The translations under genes and the position numbers were made by a program. Below are positions 34,713 to 43,953 of a stretch of 55,092 nucleotides of DNA, piece after piece. Each line of letters begins with the position of its first letter. Position 1 is the stretch's first letter. Under the pieces are notes generated by a model that was given only the letters and a program-made list of their open reading frames with translations, made no database searches and was not told the origin of the DNA. Origin of the DNA: JACMRI01 sp043778625 (GTDB lineage: Bacteria > Bacteroidota > Bacteroidia > UBA4408); the NCBI GenBank assembly GCA_043778625.1, contig JAYWFU010000133.1, positions 1 through 55,092 on the forward strand, given 5' to 3'.

Positions 34713-35852
34713 TTATTTTAAAATATCTCTCGAAATAACTAATTTTTGTATTTCGCTAGTGCCTTCGCCTATGGTACATAGTTTTGAGTCTCTGTAAAAT
34801 TTCTCCACCGGAAAATCCTTAGTATAGCCATATCCTCCAAATATCTGCACGGCTTCGGTAGCGCAGTACACTGCCACTTCCGAAGCATAGTATTTAGCCA
34901 TTGCCGATTCTTTATTTAATGGCTTGTGGTTGTTTTTTAAATCGGCAGCTTGGTATATTAATAGTTCGGCAGCTTCAATTTTTGTAGCCATATCAGCTAG
35001 TTTAAAGGCTATGGCCTGAAACTGTGCAATAGGCTTACCAAATTGCTCACGCTCTTTAGCATATTTAATGGCCGCATTGTAAGCACCTTTAGCAATACCT
35101 AACGAGAGCGATGCTATGGATATTCGTCCTCCCTCTAACACTTTCATGGCTTGTATAAAGCCATCGCCTACATTACCCAATACTTGTGACTTGTGTACAC
35201 GACAGTTGTCAAAAATCATTTCGGCAGTTTCGCTGGCACGCATTCCTAATTTATTTTCTTTTTTACCTCCGCTAAAACCAAATGTACCACGTTCAATAAC
35301 AAACGATGTAATACCCCGTGAATCAAGCAAGTTACCTGTGCGCGCTAACACTACTGCTACATCGCCAGTAATGCCGTGTGTTATCCAGTTTTTAGCACCG
35401 TTAAGTATGTAATAATCACCATCTTCAACGGCAGTAACCTGCATACGTAAGGCATCGCTACCAGTGTTGGCTTCAGTTAAGCCCCAAGCCCCAAGCCACT
35501 CTCCAGTAGCTAGTTTCGATAAGTATTTTTTCTTTTGCTCTTCAGTACCAAAATACATAATATGCCCCGTACACAACGAGTTGTGCGCCGCCATTGACAA
35601 ACCTATCGAACCACATACTTTGGCTAACTCCTCAATAGCTACTACGTATTCCATGTAGCCAAATCCACTTCCTCCGTACTCTTGTGGTACCAGCACGCCC
35701 ATTAAGCCAAGCTCTCCCATTTTGGTAAATACTTCGCGTGGAAACTCCTGACTTTCGTCCCATTCCATCATTTTGGGTTTAATGTGTTGCTCAGCGAATT
35801 TAGCAGCCATATCGGCTACCATTTTTTGATTTTCGGTGTAGTTAAAATCCAT
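34713..35852 (-). CDS. Acyl-CoA dehydrogenase
   Basis: A 379-residue FAD enzyme of the short/medium-chain type. Marks: GLMGVLVPQEYGGSGF, GLTEANTGSDALRM, NGAKNWITHG, NKLGMRASETAEMIFDNCRV, RISIASLSLGIAKGAYNAA, EREQFGKPIAQFQAIAFKLADM and IFGGYGYTKDFPVEKFYRD. The catalytic base is the glutamate in TIGEGTSEIQ (about residues 362-371). It introduces the 2,3-double bond in acyl-CoA during fatty-acid or branched-chain catabolism. A -7 box (TACATTTG, 35920-35913 on the minus strand) lies 60 bp upstream, without a good -33 partner. ATG at 35852. Confidence 0.95.
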   Translation of the reverse strand: MDFNYTENQKMVADMAAKFAEQHIKPKMMEWDESQEFPREVFTKMGELGLMGVLVPQEYGGSGFGYMEYVVAIEELAKVCGSIGLSMAAHNSLCTGHIMYFGTEEQKKKYLSKLATGEWLGAWGLTEANTGSDALRMQVTAVEDGDYYILNGAKNWITHGITGDVAVVLARTGNLLDSRGITSFVIERGTFGFSGGKKENKLGMRASETAEMIFDNCRVHKSQVLGNVGDGFIQAMKVLEGGRISIASLSLGIAKGAYNAAIKYAKEREQFGKPIAQFQAIAFKLADMATKIEAAELLIYQAADLKNNHKPLNKESAMAKYYASEVAVYCATEAVQIFGGYGYTKDFPVEKFYRDSKLCTIGEGTSEIQKLVISRDILK

Positions 35853-36117
35853 TTGTTAATTAATTATATAATTAGGAGAAAAAACGATATTAAATTGATT
35901 TTTTATCATTGGCAAATGTAATAAAATTAAGCGAGTTAATAACTTACCTACGATTAATGACAGGGCTTTTTTATGAAAAAAAATAGACTTTGTTTTTTTA
36001 GTTAACTAACGTATTGATTGTTGTACGAAATTTAAAATGTGATACAGAACATAGTAGTAGGACACATTTTTACACAGAGGTTTTTTGTAATACACCAACC
36101 ACAATACTATGTATTTA
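35853..36117. other. 265-bp A/T-rich gap with a possible promoter
   Basis: The region between the acyl-CoA dehydrogenase start and the murI end holds only very short reading frames and poly-T/poly-A tracts. The single clear signal is CAAATGTA at 35913-35920, the complement of a TAnnTTTG -7 box for the downstream dehydrogenase gene. No RNA gene or repeat was seen. Confidence 0.45.
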
Positions 36118-36966
36118 CTATAATGCTAAGTGTTGGCTAGCTACATTTTGTCCGTAAAACAAACTTGCTTTTTCGTCAAAACTAATAGTATCATCAGTAG
36201 TATAAAAGTTGCGTGTGCCCTGTGTGGTGCATTGTGCTTGCATTTGAGGGTGGCGTTGTAAATATTCGGCTAAACTTTTAGCTACAATGTCGCCCTGTGC
36301 TATTAGTTTAATATGTGGTGCAACTATGGCTTGTAACTGCGTTTGTAATAATGGATAATGCGTGCAGGCCAAAGCTATGGTATCAATGTTAGGGTGTTGA
36401 GCTAGTAGTTCGTTATAGTATTTTTGTATAAAATATTGCCCACCTTCAGTAGTATGTTCGTTGGCCTCAATAAGGGGTACCCACATAGTGCAGGGCTGTT
36501 GGTATATTTGTAATTTGTTATTTAATTTATGCAATTCAATTGCATAGGTGTTAGAATTAACTGTGCCGTTAGTAGCAAATACACCAATAGTATTACTGTG
36601 TGTACCGTTAATTAGGGCTTCGGCCGTGGGGCGTATAACACCTAATACACGTTTGTTAGGGTTAATGTTAGGCAAATCGTTTTGTTGTATAGTACGCAGT
36701 GCCTTGGCCGATGCCGTATTGCAGGCAATTATAACTAAGTTGCAGCCTTTATTAAACAAGTGTTGTACGCATTCTAACGTGTAGTTGTACACCGTGTCAA
36801 ATGAGCGTGTACCATAAGGCACACGAGCGTTGTCGCCCAAATAAATATAATCGTATTGAGGTAACTCGGCAACAATTGATTTTAATATAGTAAGCCCCCC
36901 AAACCCTGAATCAAACACGCCTATTGCCCCAGGGGTATTTAATGGTGTGGTATAGTTAGTTAGCAT
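36118..36966 (-). CDS. murI: Glutamate racemase
   Basis: A 282-residue cofactor-independent racemase making D-glutamate for peptidoglycan. The two catalytic cysteines are visible in VIIACNTASAKAL (about residues 79-91) and IALACTHYPLL; also GVFDSGFGGLTIL at the front and YLGDNARVPYGTRS. It is 3 bp after murQ, so the two are certainly co-transcribed. ATG at 36966. Confidence 0.96.
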   Translation of the reverse strand: MLTNYTTPLNTPGAIGVFDSGFGGLTILKSIVAELPQYDYIYLGDNARVPYGTRSFDTVYNYTLECVQHLFNKGCNLVIIACNTASAKALRTIQQNDLPNINPNKRVLGVIRPTAEALINGTHSNTIGVFATNGTVNSNTYAIELHKLNNKLQIYQQPCTMWVPLIEANEHTTEGGQYFIQKYYNELLAQHPNIDTIALACTHYPLLQTQLQAIVAPHIKLIAQGDIVAKSLAEYLQRHPQMQAQCTTQGTRNFYTTDDTISFDEKASLFYGQNVASQHLAL

Positions 36967-36969
36967 TAG

Positions 36970-37788
36970 TTAGGGTTGATAGTTGGTAAGTACGGCATCA
37001 ATAGTTGCGTAGCGTGCTAGTAGTTCAGTGGCTTCGGCTTCGCTTATAGCTAACTCGTTACAAATAATACTTACTGCACGTTTTTTTAACTTAATATTCA
37101 TAGGCATTAAGTGGGTCATTAGGTTGCCTTTGGTACGCCCTAGTTTTATCATACAGGTAGTACTAATCATATTTAAAATAAGCTTTTGTGATGTACCTGC
37201 TTTCATACGTGTACTGCCTGCAATAAATTCAGGGCCAACCACGCATTCAATAGTAATTGATGCTGTGGTTAGCATGGGGCTATTGAGGTTGTTAGTTATG
37301 CCCACTGTTTTGGCTCCTAGCGCACGTGCATGCTGTAAGGCAGCTAGTACGTAGGGTGTTGTGCCACTTGCGCTTAGCCCTATTAGTATATCGTTAGCTG
37401 TAAAATTAAGGTCGTTAAGGTCGTTAATGGCTTGTTGTTGGTCGTCTTCGGCATTTTCAACGGCTGAGTTTAATGCTTTAAATCCGCCTGCTATTATTCC
37501 AATTATGGTGTTGTTATCAATACCAAATGTGGGCATACATTCGGCGGCATCAAGCACGCCTAAGCGTCCGCTCGTACCAGCGCCTATGTACACTACACGC
37601 CCCTTGTTGGTAAGGGTTGCAATACACTGCTCGGTAACAGTGGTTATGGTGGGTAAGCATAGCGCAATGGCTTTGTGTACATTTGCATCTTCAGTGTTAA
37701 TTGCGGCTAATAATTCGTTAACCGACATTGCATTAACATCGTAGTTGGTAGCCGTTTCGGTGTGTTGTTTAGTATTCAATGTATTCAA
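36970..37788 (-). CDS. murQ: N-acetylmuramic acid 6-phosphate etherase
   Basis: A 272-residue SIS-domain lyase removing lactate from MurNAc-6-phosphate in cell-wall recycling. Marks: VYIGAGTSGRLGVLDAAECMPTFG, IGLSASGTTPYVLAAL, GPEFIAGSTRMKAGTSQKLILNMIST and LMPMNIKLKKRA. The start is TTG at 37788, inside the end of the SiaC-like gene (stop at 37769), a 20-bp overlap that suggests coupling. It is followed directly by murI, so wall recycling and D-Glu supply are linked. Confidence 0.95.
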   Translation of the reverse strand: MNTLNTKQHTETATNYDVNAMSVNELLAAINTEDANVHKAIALCLPTITTVTEQCIATLTNKGRVVYIGAGTSGRLGVLDAAECMPTFGIDNNTIIGIIAGGFKALNSAVENAEDDQQQAINDLNDLNFTANDILIGLSASGTTPYVLAALQHARALGAKTVGITNNLNSPMLTTASITIECVVGPEFIAGSTRMKAGTSQKLILNMISTTCMIKLGRTKGNLMTHLMPMNIKLKKRAVSIICNELAISEAEATELLARYATIDAVLTNYQP

Positions 37789-38143
37789 ATGTTAAGCCCA
37801 AAAAGTAAGCGTATTCTTCTCCCATATCTTTAATGTCGTCATCGTCTCGTTTGTAATACCATTTTATATGCACGTTACTTTTATCTAAAAACGTTTTTAT
37901 AATGCTTAGTATTTTTGAGATAGATTTACTACTCGACGAGTTAATGTATTCTAACTTAAATTCGAGTATGGTGGTGGTGCAAGGGCTGGTGCTGTAAGTT
38001 TCGAGCCAGTTAAAAATAGGCAAATAAAAACTGTGCGAATTACTTGCAAACGAATTTCCTTGAAACAAGCCATACCCTTTTTCGGCATTAAGTACTACAC
38101 GGGGTAGTTGATGAGTTTCGTTAATATCTATAAGTGCTAACAT
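37769..38143 (-). CDS. SiaC-like (DUF1987) regulatory phosphoprotein
   Basis: A 124-residue protein with the DUF1987/SiaC pattern: GYGLFQGNSF (about residues 23-32), SFYLPIFNWLETY (about 38-50), LEFKLEYINSSSSKSISKIL (about 60-79) and IKWYYKRDDDDIKDMGEEYA. SiaC proteins are partner-switch regulators phosphorylated by a kinase (SiaB) and dephosphorylated by a PP2C phosphatase (SiaA); the phosphoacceptor is in the YxNxSSS region, here most likely Ser69. A SpoIIE-type phosphatase gene lies 2.0 kb upstream on the same strand. A SiaB-like kinase is not visible in the window. ATG at 38143. Confidence 0.78.
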   Translation of the reverse strand: MLALIDINETHQLPRVVLNAEKGYGLFQGNSFASNSHSFYLPIFNWLETYSTSPCTTTILEFKLEYINSSSSKSISKILSIIKTFLDKSNVHIKWYYKRDDDDIKDMGEEYAYFLGLTFEYIEY

Positions 38144-38254
38144 TGTTGTAGTGGAGTTAAATGAGTACTGTTAGTTTAAGTAGTTTAAATATGCAATTAA
38201 AATTTAAAAACGAGTAATAATTTATGCGTTAATAAAATGATGTTTTAATCACTA

Positions 38255-39247
38255 TTAGTGCAATATTTTATAAATCATTTCTTTGTACAAGGCCGCGTTA
38301 TCAATGCTTCCGTTAATACCTTTACTTTTCATGTCGTACTCGCGTAGGGTACTTATTATGCCCACTAACTTCATAGGGTTGTACATGCGGCTTGCAATTT
38401 CGTATTCTTTTATAAAAAACGGATTGACTCCTAACACCTTTGGCGCTTGACTTTTGTCAGTTATTTTGTGCATAAGCATTACTTTTACAAAATAACCGTA
38501 GAGGCTTGGTATAATCATTTGTGGCGGAGCATCGCTGCCTGGTTGCCCAAAGTAATTGGCTATTTTATTGCACTTCAATATGTCTTTTTGCCCTAGTGCT
38601 GTTTGTAATTCAAACACATTGTAGTCTTTACTTATACCAATATTTTCTTGTACATGGCTCGCTAATATTTCAGTACCTGCCGGTAGGTTTATGGCTAGTT
38701 TATTTATTTCATTAGCTATTTTGCTTAGGTCGTTTCCCAAAAATTCAGCAAGCATAACTGCCGCTTGTGGGTGGGTACGTAGCTTTTGTTCGTTGGCATA
38801 ATTAGTTATCCATTCGGGTAGCTGGTTAGCATATAGTTTTTTAGTTTCGAGGTAGGTAGTAAGTTTTTTTACTTTTTTGCCAAAGTCGGTTCTACCATCT
38901 GGAGTTTTGTATTTAAAACAAAGCACCAACACTGTTGATTGTAGCGGGTTGGCAAAGTAGTGTGCCAGTTCCTCAATTTTTTTTACGTGCTGCGCTTCCT
39001 TTATTATTACCACCGTATGTTCGCTCATCATAGGGTAGCGTTTGGCTTCGCCTGCTATTGTGCCACCGTCTACATCACGACCATATAGTACCGTTTGGTT
39101 AAATGAACGCTCGCCCTCGTCTAATACATTAGCCTCAATATAATCGCTTATAATGTCAATGTAATAGGGTTCTTCGCCACACAAAAAATAAACGGGTTTA
39201 TAATTGCGTGCTTTAAGGTCGCGGAGTATGGCTAAGGCTTCGTTCAT
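38255..39247 (-). CDS. holA: DNA polymerase III subunit delta
   Basis: A 330-residue clamp-loader subunit. It begins LRDLKARNYKPVYFLCGEEPYYID, has the P-loop-less AAA layout with QTVLYGRDVDGGTIAGEAKRYPMMSEHTVVIIKEAQ, and the C-terminal GNDLSKIANEINKLAI and IGISKDYNVFELQTALG. Delta opens the beta clamp. It is 37 bp after the AMP nucleosidase gene. ATG at 39247. Confidence 0.93.
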   Translation of the reverse strand: MNEALAILRDLKARNYKPVYFLCGEEPYYIDIISDYIEANVLDEGERSFNQTVLYGRDVDGGTIAGEAKRYPMMSEHTVVIIKEAQHVKKIEELAHYFANPLQSTVLVLCFKYKTPDGRTDFGKKVKKLTTYLETKKLYANQLPEWITNYANEQKLRTHPQAAVMLAEFLGNDLSKIANEINKLAINLPAGTEILASHVQENIGISKDYNVFELQTALGQKDILKCNKIANYFGQPGSDAPPQMIIPSLYGYFVKVMLMHKITDKSQAPKVLGVNPFFIKEYEIASRMYNPMKLVGIISTLREYDMKSKGINGSIDNAALYKEMIYKILH

Positions 39248-39284
39248 GCGCTATGCAAGTGGGGTAGGAGTAGTGCTAATAAAA

Positions 39285-40055
39285 TTAAAAATGTAAATGC
39301 TTAACTGTTAGCCCATTATTTTGTAATTCTTTAAGGGCAGCAATTCCTATTTTTAAATGATTGGCAACGTAGTCGGTAGTTATTTTTTGGTCGCTACTTT
39401 CAGTTTTAATTCCTTCGGGTATCATGGGTTGGTCGCTCACTAATAGCAAGGCTCCGCTTGGTATTTCGTTATGAAACCCCACACTAAATATGGTGGCAGT
39501 TTCCATGTCAATAGCCATAGCACGTGTTTTACGCAGGTATTCTTTAAACTCTTCATCGTGTTCCCACACTCGGCGGTTGGTGGTAAATACAGTACCTGTC
39601 CAATAATCCAAATTAAAATTACGAATAGTGGTTGATACTGCTTTTTGCAAACTAAATGCAGGTAGTGCAGGCACTTCGGGCAATAGGTAGTCGTTACTTG
39701 TACCTTCGCCACGTATGGCGGCTATGGGTAGTATTAAGTCGCCTAATTGATTTTTCTTTTTTAATCCACCACATTTACCCAAAAACAACACGGCTTTAGG
39801 GCTTGCGGCCGTAAGCAAATCCATAATAGTGGCGGCCATTGCACTACCCATACTAAAGTTAATGATGGTAATGTTTTCGGCAGTGGCGCTTTGCATGGGG
39901 CGATCAAGTCCATCAATAGGTACGTTGTACTGGTCAGCAAACATTTTGACGTAGCCACCAAAATTGGTGAGCAATATGTATTTTCCAAACTCGTCAATTT
40001 GTTTGCCTGTGTATCGGGGTAACCAATTATTTACTATTTCTTCTTTTGTTTTCAT
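39285..40055 (-). CDS. amn: AMP nucleosidase (PNP fold)
   Basis: A 256-residue nucleosidase of the short Bacteroidota AMP nucleosidase type: FSMGSAMAATIMDLL, KAVLFLGKCGGLK, LILPIAAIRGEGTSNDY, the catalytic-Glu/Met motif AMAIDMETATIFSVGF (about residues 184-199) and LLVSDQPM. It cleaves AMP to adenine and ribose-5-phosphate. It lacks the extra N-terminal domain of the long proteobacterial form. Distinction from other PNP-family phosphorylases is by overall pattern, not a single residue. ATG at 40055. Confidence 0.85.
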   Translation of the reverse strand: MKTKEEIVNNWLPRYTGKQIDEFGKYILLTNFGGYVKMFADQYNVPIDGLDRPMQSATAENITIINFSMGSAMAATIMDLLTAASPKAVLFLGKCGGLKKKNQLGDLILPIAAIRGEGTSNDYLLPEVPALPAFSLQKAVSTTIRNFNLDYWTGTVFTTNRRVWEHDEEFKEYLRKTRAMAIDMETATIFSVGFHNEIPSGALLLVSDQPMIPEGIKTESSDQKITTDYVANHLKIGIAALKELQNNGLTVKHLHF

Positions 40056-40127
40056 AGTTATTATATATTATTACTTGTTATAAAAAGTAGGTGCAATTTT
40101 TTTAAGTTAGTAATTCATTGGTGTAGT

Positions 40128-42152
40128 TTATACTCTAATACCTATTAGCATTACATCGTCTACTTGTGCTTCGTTGCCTTTCCAACTCACAAAAAAATCA
40201 GTTAATTTAATTTGTTGTTCTTCCATTGACTGGTGGTGTATTGTTGTTAAAAACTTTTTTAAGCGTTTAGTGGTCATTTTTTTGTTGCGTTCGCCACCAA
40301 ATTGGTCAGCGTACCCGTCGCTTGATAAATAAAAACAATCGCCCTCTTCTAGTTGCACAGTTACGTTGTCCCACTGTTGTGTTAATGGTGTTGTACCGCC
40401 TATCGATACCTTTGTGGCTTTTATTTCAATTAGCTCTAAGGTAGCATGTTTTACTATGTATAAGGGGCGGTTTGCTCCTGCATAATATAGCGTTTTGGTT
40501 ACAGGTTGGTATGCACATACCACCATATCCATGCCATCGTTTATTACCTCTAGGGCATCGTCTCGGTTTATTGTTTTGGCCAAACTTTTATTTAAAAATT
40601 GAATAACATCGGCAGGAGTATTTACACTAGCATCTTTTGTGGTAAGGTCCAATAAATTTTTACCTATCAAACTCATAAATGCCCCAGGTACCCCATGCCC
40701 AGTACAATCAACGGCACATATTACTTGTAAGTTTACTGACGGTGTGGCGGAAGTATGCGTATCAGCAAACCAATAAAAATCGCCACTTACAATATCCTTA
40801 GGCGCATACAAAAAAAACGAGTTAGGTAGTTTTTCTTTTATTAACGTTGCCGATGGCAGTATTGATGATTGTATGTAACTAGCATAAGTAACGCTTTGCG
40901 TGTGCTCCCTGTTAAGCGTAGCCAATGCTTTGGTTTGTAGGTTTAACTCCTCAGTACGTTCGTTTACCTTTAGCTCCAATACTTCGTTGGCACGTTGTTG
41001 TGTTGCGGTTTGTTTTTTTAACTGTGCTACTAATGCTTCTTGTGCAAGCTGCTCTTGTTGTTTTAAAAAAGTAACTTTTTGTGATAATCCCATCGAAAGT
41101 AACACAATTTGTAGCCCCGAGCCAATAAACAATATATTACTGGTAATAAAGTTAAACGGCACTACGCCAATATAACTTAATTGCGACAAAATAATCGACA
41201 GCATTAATAACCCAAAAGCAACTGTATAATACTTGGCTTGTGCGTGTTTTTTTATGTAATTATAAAGACCTATGTGCAATAATATAAAATTTATAACAAC
41301 ACTTGCAACACTTGCCCCCACAAGGCTTATACCATAGTAAGGATTAGGCAATACACTAAATAGTACAAACACAGTAAGCATTATTTTAATAATAAAATAA
41401 AAAGTACGTAATATTTTTGTAGCCGTATTTTTAAATAACTCTTCAGTAAATAATACCAACATTAGTAATGCAAATGCACCACTAAACGGTATTATGTGGT
41501 TAGCTAACCAAGGTTGTGTGGGCCACAAATACTCAAAGGCAAGACCTTCGGTTGATAATTGAAATAAAAACGTAGCCCCCAAAAACAAGGAGTACCAAGC
41601 ATAGGTTTTTTCTTTGAGCGAGGTAAATAAAAATAGCGAAAGAAAAAATGCAAAAACAATAATGCCATTGTAAGTACCCAATACAAAATAGTTAGTACTC
41701 TCGTTGGTAAGTTCGCTTAACTTGCCACATTGTAGTGGAAACCGTGTGTACTCGCCATTACAATACACCGTAAAATTTAATCCGTTGCTAATGATACTTG
41801 GGGTTAGTGCAATAATAAACGATTTATGTTTTACAACACGCTTATTAAACAAATAGGCATCTCCTAATTTGTACAATTGTTTGCTGTTACTGTATATTAT
41901 AACCGAATCAATAAACGGAAAATCAATTTTCAAATACTCATTTTTATTAGTAGGTACACTACTCAGCTTCAATTTTACATGTAGTACTCCATTATAAAAG
42001 CCTAATTGATTGAGATTTATATTTTTGTAATGTAAAGTATCGTTGCCATAACAACTTTGGGTATAAGGCATTAAATTTATAGGCGCTGCATTAATAGTGT
42101 GACTAAACAACAAAATAAAAATAAGTGAGCTATTGTAAAGTAAAGTTTTCAT
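40128..42152 (-). CDS. 7TM receptor with SpoIIE-type PP2C phosphatase domain
   Basis: A 674-residue protein. Signal peptide about 1-23 (ending TINA), an extracytoplasmic beta domain (about 25-160), seven membrane helices (about 165-365), a coiled-coil (about 370-430, KVNERTEELNLQTKALATLN) and a C-terminal SpoIIE/PP2C domain with DIVSGDFYWFAD, AVDCTGHGVPGAFMSLIG and LSSDGYADQFGGE. This is the 7TMR-DISM-SpoIIE architecture: a sensor that dephosphorylates a regulatory phosphoprotein. ATG at 42152 (with signal peptide) is preferred over a TTG at 42200. Candidate substrate: the SiaC-like protein at 37769-38143. Confidence 0.87.
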   Translation of the reverse strand: MKTLLYNSSLIFILLFSHTINAAPINLMPYTQSCYGNDTLHYKNINLNQLGFYNGVLHVKLKLSSVPTNKNEYLKIDFPFIDSVIIYSNSKQLYKLGDAYLFNKRVVKHKSFIIALTPSIISNGLNFTVYCNGEYTRFPLQCGKLSELTNESTNYFVLGTYNGIIVFAFFLSLFLFTSLKEKTYAWYSLFLGATFLFQLSTEGLAFEYLWPTQPWLANHIIPFSGAFALLMLVLFTEELFKNTATKILRTFYFIIKIMLTVFVLFSVLPNPYYGISLVGASVASVVINFILLHIGLYNYIKKHAQAKYYTVAFGLLMLSIILSQLSYIGVVPFNFITSNILFIGSGLQIVLLSMGLSQKVTFLKQQEQLAQEALVAQLKKQTATQQRANEVLELKVNERTEELNLQTKALATLNREHTQSVTYASYIQSSILPSATLIKEKLPNSFFLYAPKDIVSGDFYWFADTHTSATPSVNLQVICAVDCTGHGVPGAFMSLIGKNLLDLTTKDASVNTPADVIQFLNKSLAKTINRDDALEVINDGMDMVVCAYQPVTKTLYYAGANRPLYIVKHATLELIEIKATKVSIGGTTPLTQQWDNVTVQLEEGDCFYLSSDGYADQFGGERNKKMTTKRLKKFLTTIHHQSMEEQQIKLTDFFVSWKGNEAQVDDVMLIGIRV

Positions 42153-42218
42153 TTTAGATAATTTGTAACTTGCAAAAAATACAAATGCAAATAAACGCAA
42201 TTAATTACGCATAATACA

Positions 42219-42249
42219 TTTGTATTGTAGTAAAAAAACAATACTTTTA
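42219..42249 (+). promoter_or_regulatory. Near-consensus promoter for the TPR/PD40 gene
   Basis: TTTG (42219-42222) and TACTTTTA (42242-42249) are 19 bp apart; the last base of the -7 box differs from TAnnTTTG. The predicted leader is about 35 nt to ATG 42291. Confidence 0.45.
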
Positions 42250-42290
42250 TTTTTTAATTAAATAACTGTATATTGAAAATAATTATACCC

Positions 42291-43907
42291 ATGAATACAC
42301 ACAAATTAATAATTTCGGCACTAGTGTCGTGCGTACTTTCTAGTGATGCGCTTGCTGGCGACAAAGTAAAAGAGGTATTAGCAAAAGACAAAGTAAGCGC
42401 TCAAGATTATCGTGGAGCTTTAAAAATGTATTACGACATGCTTGCCAAAGAGCCCAACAACGCTAATTATAATTATTATGCAGGACAGTGTTTGTTAGAG
42501 CTTAAAAAATATGAAGATGCTATAACGTATCTTGAAACTACCTTAAAGGAAAAGCCCAAGTATAACGAAGTTATACACCTAGCACTGGCTAAATGTTACC
42601 TACATACTACTAAATTAGATGAAGCCATAGCCGAAGTTGACAATTATATAAGTAGCGATAAAAAGGGAAAACCTAAAGAGTACGAGCAAGCAACTGAAGT
42701 TAAAAATGCTTGTATTCGAGCTAAAGAGTTAATGCAAAAACCATTAAATGTTACAATTACTAATATGGGAAATGTTATTAATTCAAAGTATGACGATTAT
42801 GCCCCGTCAATAACTGCTGATGGTAAAACAATGGTATTTACCTCACGTCGTGAGGATACTCGCGGAGGTGGTGTTGATAACGAATTTGACGGCAAATATT
42901 TTGAGGATATTTACATCACTCATCTTGACGAACGTACGGGTAAATGGCAGGAGGCCGAAGGAATTAAGGGCTCGCTTAACAGTGATGCACACGACGCTTC
43001 ATTAAGTATATCGCCTGACGGAAATCAAATATTTGTGTACAAAAATATTCCTGACGAAACCCGCAGTGGAGATATATTTGTAAGCTTAATGAACAAAACA
43101 GGTAAGTGGAGTACACCACGTAGCGTGAGCGAAAACATAAATTCAAGCTATTTTGAAAGTTCGGCAAGCTTATCAAGCGACGGACAAACGCTCTATTTTG
43201 TTAGTGAGCGCGCAGGCAAAACCACTATTGGTAATGGAGATATTTATAGAGTTAAAAAAATATCAAAAAGTGAGTGGGGAATTCCCGAAAATTTGGGCGG
43301 AGTAGTAAATACGCCCGATGATGAGGTATCGGTGTATATTCACCCTGATGGTAAAACATTATTTTTCAGCTCCAAAGGGCATAATTCAATGGGTGGCTAT
43401 GATATTTATAAAACGGTATTAAACACAGACGGTTCGTGGACCAAACCCGAAAACATTGGCTACCCAATTAATACCACCAACGACGACCTACACTTTGTAC
43501 TAACCGCTGATAACACAACTGCTTATTACTCGCGTAATAACGGACCTAATGCCTTGGGCGAACGTGACATTTACAAAATAGATATGACTAAAAGCGGAGT
43601 AATGCCAGTAAACAAGGAGGCGGTAGAAAAAATTAAAGACCTAATTATTTTTAAAGGCGATGTTATTGATAACGCAATGAGCCAAGGCATTGATGCTGAT
43701 ATTATTATAGCCGATGCCACTACCAATGAGCAAATACATAAAATCAATAGCAATACCGAGGGTAGTTATTTTTGTATGCTCAAATCAAATAAAAAATATA
43801 CTGTTACCGTAAGTAAGGAAGGATTTAAACCTTATATCGAAATTATTGACTTAACTATTAATACTAACTCTACTATTACTAAGCCAATATTATTAATACG
43901 CCAATAG
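42291..43907 (+). CDS. TPR / PD40 beta-propeller envelope protein (PorE-like but without OmpA domain)
   Basis: A 538-residue exported protein: signal peptide (ending DALA, about residue 22), TPR-type helices (about 25-140; DYRGALKMYYDMLAKEPNN, YEDAITYLETTLKEKP), a WD40-like PD40 propeller (about 155-430, repeating YAPSITADGKTMVFTSRR, ASLSISPDGNQIFVY, VSVYIHPDGKTLFFSS) and a C-terminal carboxypeptidase-regulatory/CnaB-like domain (about 450-538). T9SS PorE-type proteins share this order but end in an OmpA domain, which is absent. ATG at 42291 is preferred over TTG 42273. A 22-bp palindrome follows the stop. Confidence 0.85.
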   Translation: MNTHKLIISALVSCVLSSDALAGDKVKEVLAKDKVSAQDYRGALKMYYDMLAKEPNNANYNYYAGQCLLELKKYEDAITYLETTLKEKPKYNEVIHLALAKCYLHTTKLDEAIAEVDNYISSDKKGKPKEYEQATEVKNACIRAKELMQKPLNVTITNMGNVINSKYDDYAPSITADGKTMVFTSRREDTRGGGVDNEFDGKYFEDIYITHLDERTGKWQEAEGIKGSLNSDAHDASLSISPDGNQIFVYKNIPDETRSGDIFVSLMNKTGKWSTPRSVSENINSSYFESSASLSSDGQTLYFVSERAGKTTIGNGDIYRVKKISKSEWGIPENLGGVVNTPDDEVSVYIHPDGKTLFFSSKGHNSMGGYDIYKTVLNTDGSWTKPENIGYPINTTNDDLHFVLTADNTTAYYSRNNGPNALGERDIYKIDMTKSGVMPVNKEAVEKIKDLIIFKGDVIDNAMSQGIDADIIIADATTNEQIHKINSNTEGSYFCMLKSNKKYTVTVSKEGFKPYIEIIDLTINTNSTITKPILLIRQ

Positions 43908-43908
43908 T

Positions 43909-43930
43909 TATTAGGTATATATACCTAATA
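43909..43930. other. 22-bp perfect palindrome after the TPR/PD40 gene
   Basis: The 22 bp (core AGGTATATATACCT) read the same on both strands, starting 2 bp after the TAG stop. It has no T-tract and little GC. It could be a weak terminator or a dimer-binding site; the next promoter begins 24 bp further on. Confidence 0.35.
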
Positions 43931-43953
43931 GTATAACATTAAGCAATAAAAAC

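Noticed and set aside
42153..42200. Sixteen extra N-terminal residues on the SpoIIE phosphatase from a TTG
   Set aside because: ATG 42152 starts a clean signal peptide; the longer form would bury it.
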